Assembly: GCA_012837155.1 (NCBI GenBank)
Contig: CP051546.1
Coordinates: 1,653,075 to 1,717,074 of the forward strand
DNA length: 64,000 nucleotides
Direction of reading: 5' to 3'
DNA from: Flavobacterium sp.
GTDB lineage: Bacteria; Bacteroidota; Bacteroidia; Flavobacteriales; Flavobacteriaceae
Positions 9,254 through 20,122 of the stretch are shown piece by piece. Within the stretch, counting starts at the first letter, position 1. Every line of letters begins with the position of its first letter. The notes beneath the pieces were generated by a model. It did not search any database. It worked only from the letters and a program-made list of their open reading frames with translations, and was not told the DNA's origin. Position numbers and translations under genes: made by a program.

Positions 9254-9953
9254 ATGCTATACACCGCTTTCATTTTGGCTTAGTCAGTAGTTTTCACTGC
9301 ATCGGAATGTGTGGCCCTATTGCTATGATGTTGCCGGTAGACAGAGCAAATCCGACAAAGAAAACAATACAAATTATCATGTACCATTTGGGCAGATTAT
9401 TGGCTTATGCGTCTATTGGTTTTCTTTTTGGGTTGCTTGGAAAAGGCTTTTTTATTGCTGGAATTCAACAAAATATGTCTGTATTTATTGGTGTTGCAAT
9501 GATTAGTATCATTTTGATTCCTGAAAAATATTCGCTAAATACAATTTTTCAAGACCTTTTTTTAGATTAATTTCTAAAATCAAGACAAGTCTAGGAAGTC
9601 AGTTCAAGCGCAAGACTTACAAATCTATATTTACCATCGGGTTGCTTAATGGGTTTTTGCCTTGCGGAATGGTTTATGTTGCGTTATTTGGTGCTATCGC
9701 TATGCAAAGCGAAAGTCTTGGTGTGTTGTACATGGTTTTGTTTGGGCTAGGAACCGTTCCTATGATGACTAGTGTGGTTTATCTTAATTCTTTTTTGACG
9801 ATTTCGACCCGAAATAAAATTCAAAAAGTGATTCCTTTTATTGGTATATTAATAGGAATATTGTTTGTTTTAAGAGGGCTAGGATTAGGAATTCCTTATG
9901 TTTCGCCTTCGAATATGAGTTTGTTTGTGCAGCCAACGCCCAATTGTCATTAA
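9254..9953 (+). CDS. Sulfite exporter TauE/SafE family membrane protein, two frameshifts
   Basis: This is a six-helix protein of about 233 residues with the hallmark HCIGMCGP near the N-terminus and FLPCGMVY opening the second half, both typical of the SafE/DsbD-like heavy-metal transport group seen beside cbb3 genes. I infer a role in metal or thiol handling for oxidase assembly. Two breaks occur: the GG at 9277-9278 (a third G joins MLYTAFIL to GLVSSFHCIGMCGP) and the seven-T run 9557-9563 (an eighth T joins the halves). The second half has no ATG near its beginning, which supports a single gene. Its stop lies 2 bp from the convergent hemN stop. Confidence 0.8.
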
Positions 9954-9955
9954 CG

Positions 9956-11321
9956 TTAAATGGTCATCGAAAATAACTTTGTTTCGGGTGCTTTTCTTTT
10001 TAATCTCAAGTCAAATGCCATACAAATATTGCGAACAAAGGGTTTTCCAGCATTTGTAACTTCGATTCTGTCACTTTTGATGAGGAGTAATCCATCTTTT
10101 TCCATTTCTTCTAATTGCGCCAAAATTTCTGGAATTTCTTGAAAATAATTTGCTTTTTCCTTCCATGAAGTTTCAAATTGACACATTAAATTTAAAATGT
10201 GTTTTCTAATAATAAGGTCTTCATTGGTCAATAAATGTCCTCTAAAAATAGGTAATTTATCTTGTTCTAATAGCTTATAATAGGTTTCTAATTCCTTAAC
10301 ATTTTGTGCAAAACTATACCAACTATCACTTATGGAAGAAACACCCAATCCAATCATCAACTGGGTTTTTGATGAGCTGTATCCCATAAAATTACGGTGT
10401 AACTCTTTGTTTTCGAAAGATTGATATAAACTGTCACTTTTTAGTGCAAAATGGTCCATTCCTATTTCATAATACTCGTTTTCGAATAATAAGTCCTTAC
10501 CCACTTCGTATAGCATTCGTTTTACTTCGTCTTTAGGAATATCATCATCATTAAAACCTCGTTGCCCGTTTCCCTTTATCCACGGCACATGCGCATAACT
10601 ATAAAACGCCAAACGGTCTGGTTTTAGCGCATTTGTTTTTTCGATAGTATCTATAACATCATTAATTTCTTGAAATGGCAAACCAAAAATAATATCATGA
10701 CCAATAGAGGTGTAGCCAATTTCTTTTGCCCAAAAAGTTACTTTTGCCACATTGTGAAAAGGTTGTTCTCTATGAATCGCTTTTTGAACTTTTTCAGAAT
10801 AATCTTGAACGCCAAAACTAACTCTTCGGAATCCTAAATCGTACAGTTTTTGTAAGTGTGCTCGTGTTGTATTATTGGGATGACCTTCGAAACTAAATTC
10901 GTGCTCTTCGGCTTTTTCTGCATAGCAGAAGATTCCATTTATCAAATCTTCTAGGTTTTTTGTAGAAAAAAAAGTGGGCGTTCCTCCGCCTAAATGGATT
11001 TCCTTTATGATGGGTTTCGAGTCGAGAATATTGCAATAAATAGCCCATTCCTTTAAAACGGCTTCAATATAGGGATTTTCAACTTCGTGATTTTTGGTAA
11101 TTCGTTTGTTGCAATCCGCAAAAAGTGCACATGCTTTCACAAAAAGGAAGGTGGATGTAAAGGCTTAATCCTTCTTTAGTGTTGCTTTCTGCAAATGATT
11201 TTTTTAGAGTGTCAATCCATATTTTATAAGTAAAATCTTCCTCATCCCAGTAAGGAACGGTTGGATAGCTCGTGTATCTTGGACCGGGAACATTATATTT
11301 TTGGAGGATTGAATTTTTCAT
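9956..11321 (-). CDS. hemN: Oxygen-independent coproporphyrinogen III oxidase HemN, one frameshift
   Basis: HemN is a radical-SAM enzyme that decarboxylates coproporphyrinogen III to protoporphyrinogen IX without oxygen, supplying heme when oxygen is scarce. The N-terminus (KYNVPGPRYTSYPTVPYW) and HLPFCESMCTFCGC with the three cluster cysteines are diagnostic, as are GGGTPTF and the C-terminal HemN domain. The frame breaks right in this motif: removing one A from the pair at 11113-11114 restores CTFCGCNKRITK and a protein of about 454 residues. It is convergent with the cco genes but has the same kind of FNR-like box, which fits joint induction at low oxygen. Confidence 0.93.
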
Positions 11322-11341
11322 AAGACGCCATTTTCAGTATT

Positions 11342-11385
11342 CAAAAATAAGTCGTCATTTTTCAAATTAAAATGATAATTATCAT
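11342..11385 (-). promoter_or_regulatory. FNR-like palindrome and -7 promoter of hemN
   Basis: ATGATAATTATCAT at 11372-11385 is a perfect 14-bp palindrome containing TGAT-N4-ATCA, the FNR core. On the minus strand it is followed by a -7 box TATTTTTG (11349-11342), 21 bp before the hemN start. The centre-to-centre distance is 33 bp, as in front of ccoS, which places the box about -41 from the start site. Confidence 0.78.
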
Positions 11386-11403
11386 ATTCTATATTTGGGC
11401 ACA

Positions 11404-11440
11404 AAAAAAGCCTCAGTCTTACGATAAAGAAGAGGCTTTT
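11404..11440 (-). terminator. Rho-independent terminator after the DUF349 gene
   Basis: AAAAGCCTC (11406-11414) pairs with GAGGCTTTT (11432-11440). On the minus strand the stem is followed by a run of T, about 30 bp after the DUF349 stop. Confidence 0.8.
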
Positions 11441-11471
11441 ATGTTTGAATTTTTAATCTTTTTTTGTAGAA

Positions 11472-13638
11472 TTATTCCTGATTTAAGTTTCTGATTTGCT
11501 TTAATTTATCTTTTAAAACATCCATTTCATCTCTGTGTTTTTCAATGTTTTTTCGGACTTCTAAAACTATTGAATTCTCTTTTTTGGCATTTCTTGTATT
11601 GGCAAAAAACTGAATATTGTTTTCTAATTGGAAAATTTCATTCTTGATTTCGTCAATTTTTCGCATCAAGAAAATCTTTTCATTTTCTAGTTTTCGAGTG
11701 TCATTATTGTCCGATAGATGGTCAATTCTATTAGCAAAACGCATCATTTCGCTATCTTTTTTACTCAAACTTAACTTTTCGAACAATGCATCCAAGACTT
11801 TATTGAACTTTCCTTCAATGTGTCTTCTGGCAAAAGGAACTCTACCAAAATTTTTCCAGGTTTCGATGTGTAATTTGATAGCATCCAAATCTGTTTTGTG
11901 ATCTCCAACTAGTTGAAACGTTCTCAATGTTTCTAAATACGCTTTCTTTTTGTCGAAAGACTCAATTTCTTCGCTATTTTCTTCATTTTTTTGCTCCTTC
12001 AATTGGTCAAAATAATGGTTGCAAGCTTCCTTAAATTCGGCCCAAATTTTGTCTGAATATTTTCTAGGAACATGACCAATTTGTTTCCATTCTTCCTGAA
12101 TTTTTTTCATAATAGGAGTAGTGGCAGCAAAATCAGTACTTTCTTGTAATTCTTTGGCTTTGGCAACAAGAGCCATTTTTTTAGATAAATTATTGTTTTG
12201 GTCTTTTTTAATGTCTTTGTAAAACGAATTTTTGAAAGAATTAAAATTTCTTACCGCAGTTTTAAAAGCAGCCCAAGTTTCTTCATTTACTTCTGAGGGT
12301 ACTTTTCCGGCCGAGAAAAAAGCAGTTCTTAATGCTTCTACTTTTTCAATTTGACCCAACCATTGGGAATGTGAATTTACTTTTTCGGTAGCTAAGACTT
12401 CTATTTTGGCAATAATTTCTTTTTTTTCGGTCTAAATTTTCAAGTTCAGTTCCTCTTAATTTTTCGAACAAAACTTCACGTTTGTCGTGCATTTGTTTGG
12501 TTAAGTCACTAAATTTATTCCAAATTTCATCACGATGTTCTCTAGAAACGGGGCCAATGTCTTCTTTCCAGATTTTATGTAAATCCTGTAATTCCCGAAA
12601 AGCTTTGTTGACATCTGCTTCATTTACTAGTTCTTCGACACGGGATATAATTTTTTGTTTTTGCTCTAAATTGTGTTTAAAATCAAGGTCTCGTGCCTCT
12701 CTGTCTAAATGCAAATAGTCATAAAAATTTTCTACATGAAAATGATAATTGTTCCAAACGTGGTTGTATTTGTCTTTCGGAATTGGGCCTGCATTTTTCC
12801 ATCGTTCTCTTAAATCGTTAAACTGTTTTAAGGTGTCTTTGATGTTTTCTTGCGGATTGATAAGTTCTTTCAGTTCTTCTACAATGACCAATCTGTTTTC
12901 TAAATTCAATTTCAGATTGGTTTGTAAACTCTTAAAATGCGCATTTTTATTATCTCTATATAAGGAATAAAATTGGTCAAATTTTGTTTTTAGGGGCGAA
13001 TGGTATTGAAATTCTTCATTCGTATCTTGATTTTCGGCTAGAAACTCTTCTTTTTTCTCTTCTAAAAGGTGGTGGTATTTTGCCAAAAATGATTTTTTAA
13101 TTTCTTCGACGTGGTCTTTTACCGACATCACTTTTTCGTTGGTAACTAGATTTTTTAGTTTTTCAACAAGTAATTCTAATGATAAGGCATCATAATCTAA
13201 CATCGGAATAGCATGGCGTTCCTTTAGCGTTTCGTCTTCACTTTCCTCAGCATTGGTATCGACAATGGCATCGATGATGGTAGTATTGGTTGTCAATTCT
13301 CCATCAGCAAGGGTTTGACTGTTTTCTTCGATTTGCTCGACAATTTTATTATCGTTCGATTCAATGGTTTCAATTTCTGCTACAATTGGGGTGTCAACTG
13401 CTGCAATAGATTGATTTTCGGACGCCGTAGTAGTTTGTTTTTCCTGTTCGCTATGGCTCGAATCTCCATCAGAAACCGTTTCGAGCGTTTCGATGATCTC
13501 TTCTGATGTTTCGCTGCCACTTGGTTCAGCAATTGTTGTTTCTTCCAATACTTGGGTATCGGGTTGAATCGTTTCATTTGAATCGATTGCTAAATTTCCA
13601 TCTGCTTCGTGCAGGTTATCAGTCTTTTCTTCTAACAT
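11472..13638 (-). CDS. DUF349 repeat protein, one frameshift
   Basis: This soluble protein of about 722 residues begins with an acidic, low-complexity region (residues 1-145, rich in E, T, S) and continues with several copies of the roughly 70-residue DUF349 unit, recognisable from W-K..G.vP....d.lW..F (for example RWKNAGPIPKDKYNHVW, IWKEDIGPVSREHRDEIW, EWKQIGHVPRKYSDKIW). These are predicted helical, probably coiled-coil modules. The function of DUF349 proteins is not established. The frame breaks at the eight-T run 12420-12427 (seven would restore NLDRKKEIIAKIEVL). Its terminator lies at 11404-11440. Confidence 0.85.
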
Positions 13639-14115
13639 TTTTTCAATGTATAAGGGTTCAATTTTTTTTCGAGTGCGAAAGATAGTAAAGACGTGGCAAA
13701 ATTCAAAGAAAATCCTTTATTTAGAGTCATTTTATGTTTTAAAAACATTTTATTTAGCAGTTATTTCCTGTTTTACTCTATATCTATAGACCACTAAAAA
13801 ATTAAAACAAAAGGTTTTTTTATGATAAGATGCAAATAATAAGTGTCTAAAATGAAGTAAAGGTTAGGTTTTTATTGGTCAAAAATTACAGTTAAAATGA
13901 TGCTCTTTGGTGGATTTCTCTCTCAGATTCTAAAAAAATTACCGCGAATTACAGGAATTTACATAAATTAATTCGTGGTAAATAGTTGTTGTTGCAACTT
14001 TGCGGACTTTTAGTCTGCAAAACCAAATTTAAGAACTTCAAGTCTATGGTTTAGCCTAGGTGTTTAAATCATGATTGTTAATAATTTATGAATCTAAATA
14101 GCGGTATAGTTGCGT
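13639..14115. other. Intergenic region, 477 bp, no gene seen
   Basis: It holds the upstream region of the DUF349 gene and the 3' flank of the acetyltransferase gene. The only clear structure is a hairpin at 14000-14020 (TTGCGGACT-ttt-AGTCTGCAA type), related in its GACTTTAGTC-like core to the palindromes at 224-239. No convincing ORF or RNA gene. Confidence 0.5.
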
Positions 14116-14979
14116 TTAGCCCAATTCAAAGCTGGTTACTCCGTAAATTTTAGTTGTATCAATTTGGGGAGGTTTGCCGTAATACATTCGGGCACATTCG
14201 AAAACATATTTTGCTTCGTATTTTTTTATCATCTCAATGGCGTTCTTGTTGATTACCGGAACATCAATATAACAGGGATTGTCTATAACAGAATTTAAAC
14301 AGGCTTTGTACAATTCCTCCGCAATACCATGATTGTCGGCAAACAAAGGACCAATTTTGTATCCATTAGCTACTTTTCTAACGATGGCAAATCCTTTTAT
14401 TTGATTTTCAATTTTATATGTAAATGTTTTGTTCTCTGGAAGATTTATCCAAGATTTCAAAAAATTTATCCTCGAAAAACCAAAACATTGTTTGTCATAA
14501 GATGCAATTTGGTCAAAATCAGTAGTGGCTATTGTTGAAATATTGTTGTTTGTTTCTAAGGCGATTCCTAATTTTTCGTAGCGTTCCTCTGTATAGGCGA
14601 TTTCGAATCCTCCTTTTTGGTAAAAATGCTGCATTTCGACCACCCCATCCATACCAATCGAAGCCTTATCATGAAGCCTGTCGATTAATAAGTTCCGTCT
14701 AAGATACCATAATTTTCTGCCTAAACCATTCGTTCTATATTCTGGTTTAACAATAAATAATCCCATAAATCCAAATTCGCCATTATACGAAACGATGGCA
14801 CCTCCGGCAATTAATGTATCGTCTAAATAAAAGCCATAAAAGCCATCAGAATCTGTATACCAATAAGCCTCAGCATCGTAGGGGCCAGGATTCCATCCTT
14901 CTTGTTGAGCCCAACTTAGTAAGGTTTTTAAACCTGAAAAATCTAATTTACGAAATGCTATATCTTCTAATTTTATCAT
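14116..14979 (-). CDS. GNAT family N-acetyltransferase with two domains
   Basis: The N-terminal half is a GNAT fold: strands around residues 1-75 are followed by the acetyl-CoA binding segment (FIVKPEYRTNGLGRKLW). The C-terminal half (from about residue 150) resembles the second domain of the YitH/Acetyltransf_18 group. The substrate is unknown. I start at 14979 (MIKLEDIAFRKL) and not at the upstream ATG 15033, because a perfect -7 box (15042-15035) lies 2 bp before that ATG and would put transcription start within it. The protein has 287 residues and no signal peptide. It is divergent from the FecI-like sigma gene. Confidence 0.8.
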   Translation of the reverse strand: MIKLEDIAFRKLDFSGLKTLLSWAQQEGWNPGPYDAEAYWYTDSDGFYGFYLDDTLIAGGAIVSYNGEFGFMGLFIVKPEYRTNGLGRKLWYLRRNLLIDRLHDKASIGMDGVVEMQHFYQKGGFEIAYTEERYEKLGIALETNNNISTIATTDFDQIASYDKQCFGFSRINFLKSWINLPENKTFTYKIENQIKGFAIVRKVANGYKIGPLFADNHGIAEELYKACLNSVIDNPCYIDVPVINKNAIEMIKKYEAKYVFECARMYYGKPPQIDTTKIYGVTSFELG

Positions 14980-15034
14980 TGAATGTACTTTTATATGGAC
15001 ATCGTTTTGCGAAAAAATGCCTGTATGATTCATA

Positions 15035-15042
15035 CAAATTTA
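15035..15042 (-). promoter_or_regulatory. -7 promoter box of the acetyltransferase gene
   Basis: TAAATTTG on the minus strand matches TAnnTTTG. Its position decides the gene start: the ATG at 15033 is too close, so the ATG at 14979 is preferred. Confidence 0.5.
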
Positions 15043-15154
15043 GAAAATTTTTTAATTATGAAAGGATTGATTTTTATCTGAAATATATTTCAACAAATAA
15101 TGAAAACAGTCATTTCGTGATACAAAAAAGCAAAAAGTCTTTACTTATTGAGTA

Positions 15155-15162
15155 TATTTTTG
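15155..15162 (+). promoter_or_regulatory. -7 promoter box of the ECF sigma gene
   Basis: TATTTTTG matches TAnnTTTG, 31 bp before the chosen sigma factor start. Confidence 0.5.
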
Positions 15163-15193
15163 CAAGTTTGTAGTGTAAATTTTTAATTTGAAA

Positions 15194-15733
15194 ATGGTAA
15201 AGATGTTTCAAGAACCCAATTTAATTTTGGACTCCTTTAAAAATGGAGATAGGCAAGCATTTGAACTGGTGTATATTGAGCATTTTGAAAAATTATGTAC
15301 CTACTTACTGAACTACACTCAAGATCGAGAAGTGATTCAAGATATTGTTCAGGATACTTTTGTGAAATTATGGACAGATTGTAGAAAAATAACCATTACA
15401 TCCTCTTTAAAAAGTTACTTATATAAGTCGGTTTACCACAACTACATTGATTATTATAGATCATCACAAAAGAAAGTGACCACCCTCGAATCGTATTATC
15501 ATTCTGCACTCATCAGACTTTCTGAAACTGATGAGGACTACCAAGAATTACAGCTAAAAAAGTTGGACGCTTGTATCGCCCAGTTGCCCCCAAAATGCAA
15601 AGAGGTATTTGTTGCTACCAAGCTTTCAGGAATGAAACACAAAGATGTTGCAACTTTATTACGTATTTCGTTAAAAACTATCGAAGGACATACTCGAAAA
15701 GCGTATGGTTTTATTAGAAACTGTATAAAATGA
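15194..15733 (+). CDS. ECF sigma-70 factor, FecI-like
   Basis: This 179-residue sigma factor has region 2 (ELVYIEHFEKLCTYLLNYT, then IVQDTFVKLW) and region 4 (LPPKCKEVFVATKLSGMKHKDVA with the helix-turn-helix LLRISLKTIEGHTRKA). It should direct RNA polymerase to promoters of the TonB receptor system that follows. ATG 15194 is used; ATG 15203 is also possible. The FecR-like anti-sigma gene lies 236 bp downstream, and the receptor has the STN domain needed for surface signalling, so the three probably form one signalling chain from outer membrane to transcription. Confidence 0.9.
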   Translation: MVKMFQEPNLILDSFKNGDRQAFELVYIEHFEKLCTYLLNYTQDREVIQDIVQDTFVKLWTDCRKITITSSLKSYLYKSVYHNYIDYYRSSQKKVTTLESYYHSALIRLSETDEDYQELQLKKLDACIAQLPPKCKEVFVATKLSGMKHKDVATLLRISLKTIEGHTRKAYGFIRNCIK

Positions 15734-15969
15734 GTTTTTGGCGCATTGTTTTATAAAGAAAGTAAGTGATTTCGAGTCTAATTGAGCAAGGGTCGAGTTT
15801 GCCCATACCAATTCTACGCAGCAACTTGATGTAATAATCTGGATTTTTAGATTTTTTTAAAACCCTAGCTATAAGTTTTAGAGTTGATTGAAAAATAAAT
15901 TAAAAAAAACAAATAACAAGCGAGGGTTTTTGATGGTATTCTCGTCATAGATTTAACCTTTAATTAAAT

Positions 15970-17112
15970 ATGGAACAAAGAGCAATAGATTCGATTATTA
16001 TCAAACTCATTGAAAATAGAATTTCAGAGGAGGAGAGTGTGCTTTTGCTAGAATGGATGGAAGTTGCAGAAAACAAAACTTACTTTGACGAATTCGTTGA
16101 AACAAGTTATTTAATTCATTCTAAAAATAGCTTTGATTATTCAGATTCATTAAAAAAAGCGCAAAAGAAGATTCATCGAAAAAAAGGATTCCGTCAGGTC
16201 GAATTTTTGAAATATGCAGCGATGTTGGTTTTGTTTCTAGGGGTGGGTTATTTTTTTATAGGAAAATTAGATAATCATACTATTCCTAAAGGATTGCATT
16301 CAAAAAATCAAGACATCGTTTTAGAAATGAGTAATGGCGAGCACTTGACCATTTTAGATTCAGCTCAGCAAGTATTCCGAAATAAAAAAGGCTCGCTGCT
16401 AACGGTGCAACAAGGGAATAAGCTAAATTATCAAAATAAAACTACGACTAAGGATTTAGTTTACAACAAATTGATTATCCCTTACGGAAAAACCTTTGCC
16501 GTTATCCTTTCTGACGGAACTTTGGTTCATTTGAATTCAGGAACTACTTTGCGTTTTCCTGAAAAATTTGTTCAAGGGCAAAATAGAATGGTATTTGTAG
16601 ATGGAGAAGCCTATTTTAAAGTAGCCAAAGACAAAAAGCATCCGTTCATCGTCAATTCTAAAGAAGTAAATATTAGGGTAACAGGAACCGAATTTAATGT
16701 ATCGAATTACGACGAAGATCAAAATATCAATACGGTTTTAGCCGAAGGGGCTATTCAAATGTATTCGGACAAGGAAACATATAACGAAAAAAAGGCGGTC
16801 AAAGTGAAACCCAATGAATTAGCTGCCTGGGATAAAAACAGCAAACGATTAGCTGTTTCAGCAGTAGATGTTGCTAATTATATCGCATGGAAAGACGGTA
16901 TTTTGATTTTTAAACACATGAAATTCAAGGATATTATCAAAAAGATGGAGCGCCATTTCAACGTAAAAATCAAAAATCAAAATCAAAAATTAAACGAAGA
17001 AGTATTTACTGCTCGGTTCGAAAATAGTACAGTCGAGCATGTGCTTAAATCGTTCAAAAGCCTTTACGGAATTAATTATAGCATTATTAACAACGAAATA
17101 ACTATTAAATAA
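15970..17112 (+). CDS. FecR-family anti-sigma factor
   Basis: This inner-membrane regulator of 380 residues has a cytoplasmic N-terminal segment that would bind the sigma factor, one membrane helix (about residues 79-97, LKYAAMLVLFLGVGYFFIG), a FecR beta domain (GKTFAVILSDGTLVHLNSGTT, then TGTEFNVSNY) and a C-terminal DUF4974 domain (FKHMKFKDIIKKMERHFNV and ENSTVEHVLKSF). The family holds FecI-type sigma factors inactive until the receptor's STN domain signals. Start and length are normal. The next gene is that receptor. Confidence 0.93.
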   Translation: MEQRAIDSIIIKLIENRISEEESVLLLEWMEVAENKTYFDEFVETSYLIHSKNSFDYSDSLKKAQKKIHRKKGFRQVEFLKYAAMLVLFLGVGYFFIGKLDNHTIPKGLHSKNQDIVLEMSNGEHLTILDSAQQVFRNKKGSLLTVQQGNKLNYQNKTTTKDLVYNKLIIPYGKTFAVILSDGTLVHLNSGTTLRFPEKFVQGQNRMVFVDGEAYFKVAKDKKHPFIVNSKEVNIRVTGTEFNVSNYDEDQNINTVLAEGAIQMYSDKETYNEKKAVKVKPNELAAWDKNSKRLAVSAVDVANYIAWKDGILIFKHMKFKDIIKKMERHFNVKIKNQNQKLNEEVFTARFENSTVEHVLKSFKSLYGINYSIINNEITIK

Positions 17113-17258
17113 CTAAAACCAATAAGCCTGTGAAGTAAACCCAACCAACGACCAAGAAATTTTACAAAAAAAAGACCAGAATATGCGTCAACATATCCTG
17201 ATCTCGTAAAATGACTTAACTAATTATTAATTAATCCATTTAACAGAAAACCAAAAGT

Positions 17259-20035
17259 ATGAAAAATTATTTTAAAAAAGAGGGTGTGTCTTCATGCATC
17301 CTAAAATTTGACTTGAAAATGAAATTAAGTTTGTTTTTATTTCTAACGTTAATTAGCACCCAAGCGGCTGTCTATTCGCAGAACGAGAGGATAACAATCT
17401 CCCTCAAAGATGTAACTGTAGAGCAGGTGTTGTCTAAAATTGAATCGCTGTCACAGTATAATTTTTTATATAATGATAATGATGTTCAATTTGATCGTAT
17501 AATAACTGTTGATGCCAAAAGGGAAAGTATTGAAAAAATATTAAAAGAATATTTCGCAATACAAAGATTGAATACAGTATGCTAGACGACCAAATTGTAT
17601 TGAAAATTACTCCTGAAAAAGAAGTTTCAATTACAAAATTTACCGCTGACAAAATAGGAATACTAGTCGATTTTGTCAAAGGAACGGTAACCGACAACCA
17701 AAAAAGACCTTTGTCGGGCGTTACTGTAAAAATAAAGAAAAACAACCAAGTCGCTATAACCGATGCCAATGGAAACTTTACTATTCAAGCCAATAAAGGG
17801 GATGTATTAGTTTTTTCAAGCCTTGGCTTTGGCACTAAAGAAGTTCAAATAACTGAAGATGTCATCCAAGTTCAATTAGAGGAGAAAGTTTCTCCTTTGG
17901 ATGAGGTAGTGGTAGGCAGTAACCTAGTGGCTACCACTCGAAGAGCCGAAACCGCATCGACTACATTACTAAATGCGAAAGATTTAGAAAGAATACCTGG
18001 AAATAACCTGAATGATATTTTTACAGGCTATATTCCGGGTGCATTTATTTCAAATTTGGGTCAAGATGGTTCTGCAGGAAGCAAAAATAATACACCATTT
18101 GGACCCAATGGAGGAACCTTAACTTTAAGAGGAGCTAATGGTTTTGCTGGAGGTTCGCCTATTAAGTTGTATATAGATGGTATTGAGTCATCAGAAGGAT
18201 CTAATTATCTTGGATTGATTGACAAAAATAGTATCGAAAAAATTGAGATAGTACGTGGTTCAAGTGCTGCCACCTTGTATGGCAGTGGTGCCAATGGCGG
18301 AGTTATCTTAATTACTACCAAAAAAGCATCAAGAAGACAAACGGTTGTTAATTTGAGCTCTGCTGCGGGTTTTGTAGATAGTAAATGGGTATCCAAAAAA
18401 GCCTTTCAACAGGAACAGACTTTTTCTATTTCGCAAGGATTAACAGATAATGTCAACTACTTGATAGGTGGCGACTTGCATGGTGTAGGGGAATATTTGC
18501 CAAATGCAAAACAAAGAGATGCAGGAGTATATACCAATTTGAATGTTAAGTTAAGTGATAAATTGAATGTGGCCGTAAACGGGCGTTATTCATCTAATTA
18601 TTCTCATTCTTATCGCAGCCCTATATTTGATGAAATAGCAACCCCTGCAATTAAAGATTATTTTTACTATGATTTCGTGGATTTATATACCGCATCACGC
18701 TCCAAATTGTTTAACGGAGGACTTACTGTGAATTATAATCCAACAAGTTGGTGGAAACATAATTTTACAGCAGGATTTAGTAAAATCAATTCTGAGGGTG
18801 GTTTAGATGGCAGTGCAAACATAACTACTGCTTATTTAGCGAATCCAGACCATGGCTTTAGTCTTACCAATTATGAATCGAACAGACCAACCTACCGTTA
18901 TAACAATACCATAACTCTTGGTAACAAGGATAAACTGCAATTGGTTTTATTATCTGGTATTGAATATTCTAGTTTTGATTTTAATAGTTCTTCAACCTCT
19001 ATTCAGCCCAAAATTCCTGCAGGCTCCGGATATAGAGTGAGTGCTTCCTATACGGATGGTAATAAAATTATCAATCGTGGTTTTTTTGCTCAAGCTGCAG
19101 CATCGTACTTAGATAAATACTTTTTGACTTTTGCTTATCGCTTCGAAAAATCAAATACTTTCGATGTTAATGTGAGTAATCCTAAAGTGGGCTTGACTAC
19201 TAATTTTAATGTGGCTAATTTTATATTCAAACCACGTATTCAATACGGTTTAGGAATTACTTTGCCTCCTTATGAAGCCTTGCACCCAGATCCTAATCAA
19301 ACTCCTGGTGTAACAGCACTTCCTAACCCAGATATTAAGCCTCAAGAACAACGCGGATTTGATTACGGTTTAGAGATATACAGCAAAGATGGTAATTTCC
19401 GTTTTGAAGCCGTTTATTATCGCTATGATTTGAAAAATTCATTTGCCAAAAACTTTGCAGGTCCTAGAGGAAATTCTACTTTTCAATGGTTAAATACCCC
19501 TCCTGCACGTAACCAAGGATTGGAACTTTCGGCTACTTATCAGAGTAAAAATGGATTGCGATTGACTTCTACTTTTTCTCAAATTGATTCGTATTCAACA
19601 ACCGATAACCCAATTCAATTTTACACTTTTACCAAATTAAATAAGGGAGATCGATTGCCTTTTATCATAAAATATACATTTGCTCAAAGCATCGGTTACG
19701 ATTTTAAACGAGTGTTTGGCAATGCGGATAAATTAGGAATTACCATTAGTGCAGTAGGTTCTGCAAAAGGAATATTACCCAATCGCTTTGCTTATGATGT
19801 TGCCGTAGCGGAATGGTTTGCAACATTTACAGGCCCTTATCCAACGGAAGAAGTAATGAATTATCCTACCATAACACGAATGAATTTCTCCTTGGAGTAC
19901 CAGGTATTGCCTACGCTTAGTGTATATGCATCAGGGAAAAACATCTTGAACAATAACAATTCCGAACTAGGAAAAATATACCCTGCACAAGGAGCTAGTT
20001 GGTTATTTGGGTTAAAATATCGTTTTTCTAAATAA
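17259..20035 (+). CDS. TonB-dependent outer-membrane receptor with STN signalling domain, one frameshift
   Basis: The protein has about 925 residues: signal peptide ending near AAVYSQ, STN domain (ITISLKDVTVEQVLSKIESLSQYNFLYND), carboxypeptidase-regulatory-like beta domain (VKGTVTDNQKRPLSGVTV), plug (DEVVVGSN to NGGVILITTKK) and a C-terminal barrel ending in LKYRFSK. It should import a ligand with TonB energy and signal to FecR. There is no SusD partner, unlike the receptor at 35658. The frame breaks at the AA 17558-17559; a third A restores FANTKIEYSMLDDQIVLKI. A TlpA-like gene follows. Confidence 0.92.
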
Positions 20036-20052
20036 TCATCATCATTTACAGA

Positions 20053-20088
20053 CATCAAGGGGCTATACAGCTGGTAGCCCTCTTGATG
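20053..20088 (+). other. Hairpin between receptor and thioredoxin genes
   Basis: CATCAAGGGGCT (20053-20064) pairs with AGCCCTCTTGATG (20076-20088). No T-run follows, so it may be an mRNA-stabilising or attenuating stem that lowers expression of the genes after the receptor. Confidence 0.5.
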
Positions 20089-20122
20089 CATTAACTTCAG
20101 CTATTAACTAAGAAACAAAAAG

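Noticed and set aside
9956-11321. Two separate genes for the hemN pieces
   Set aside because: The pieces overlap exactly at the CxxxCxxC motif and one base removed gives a normal HemN.
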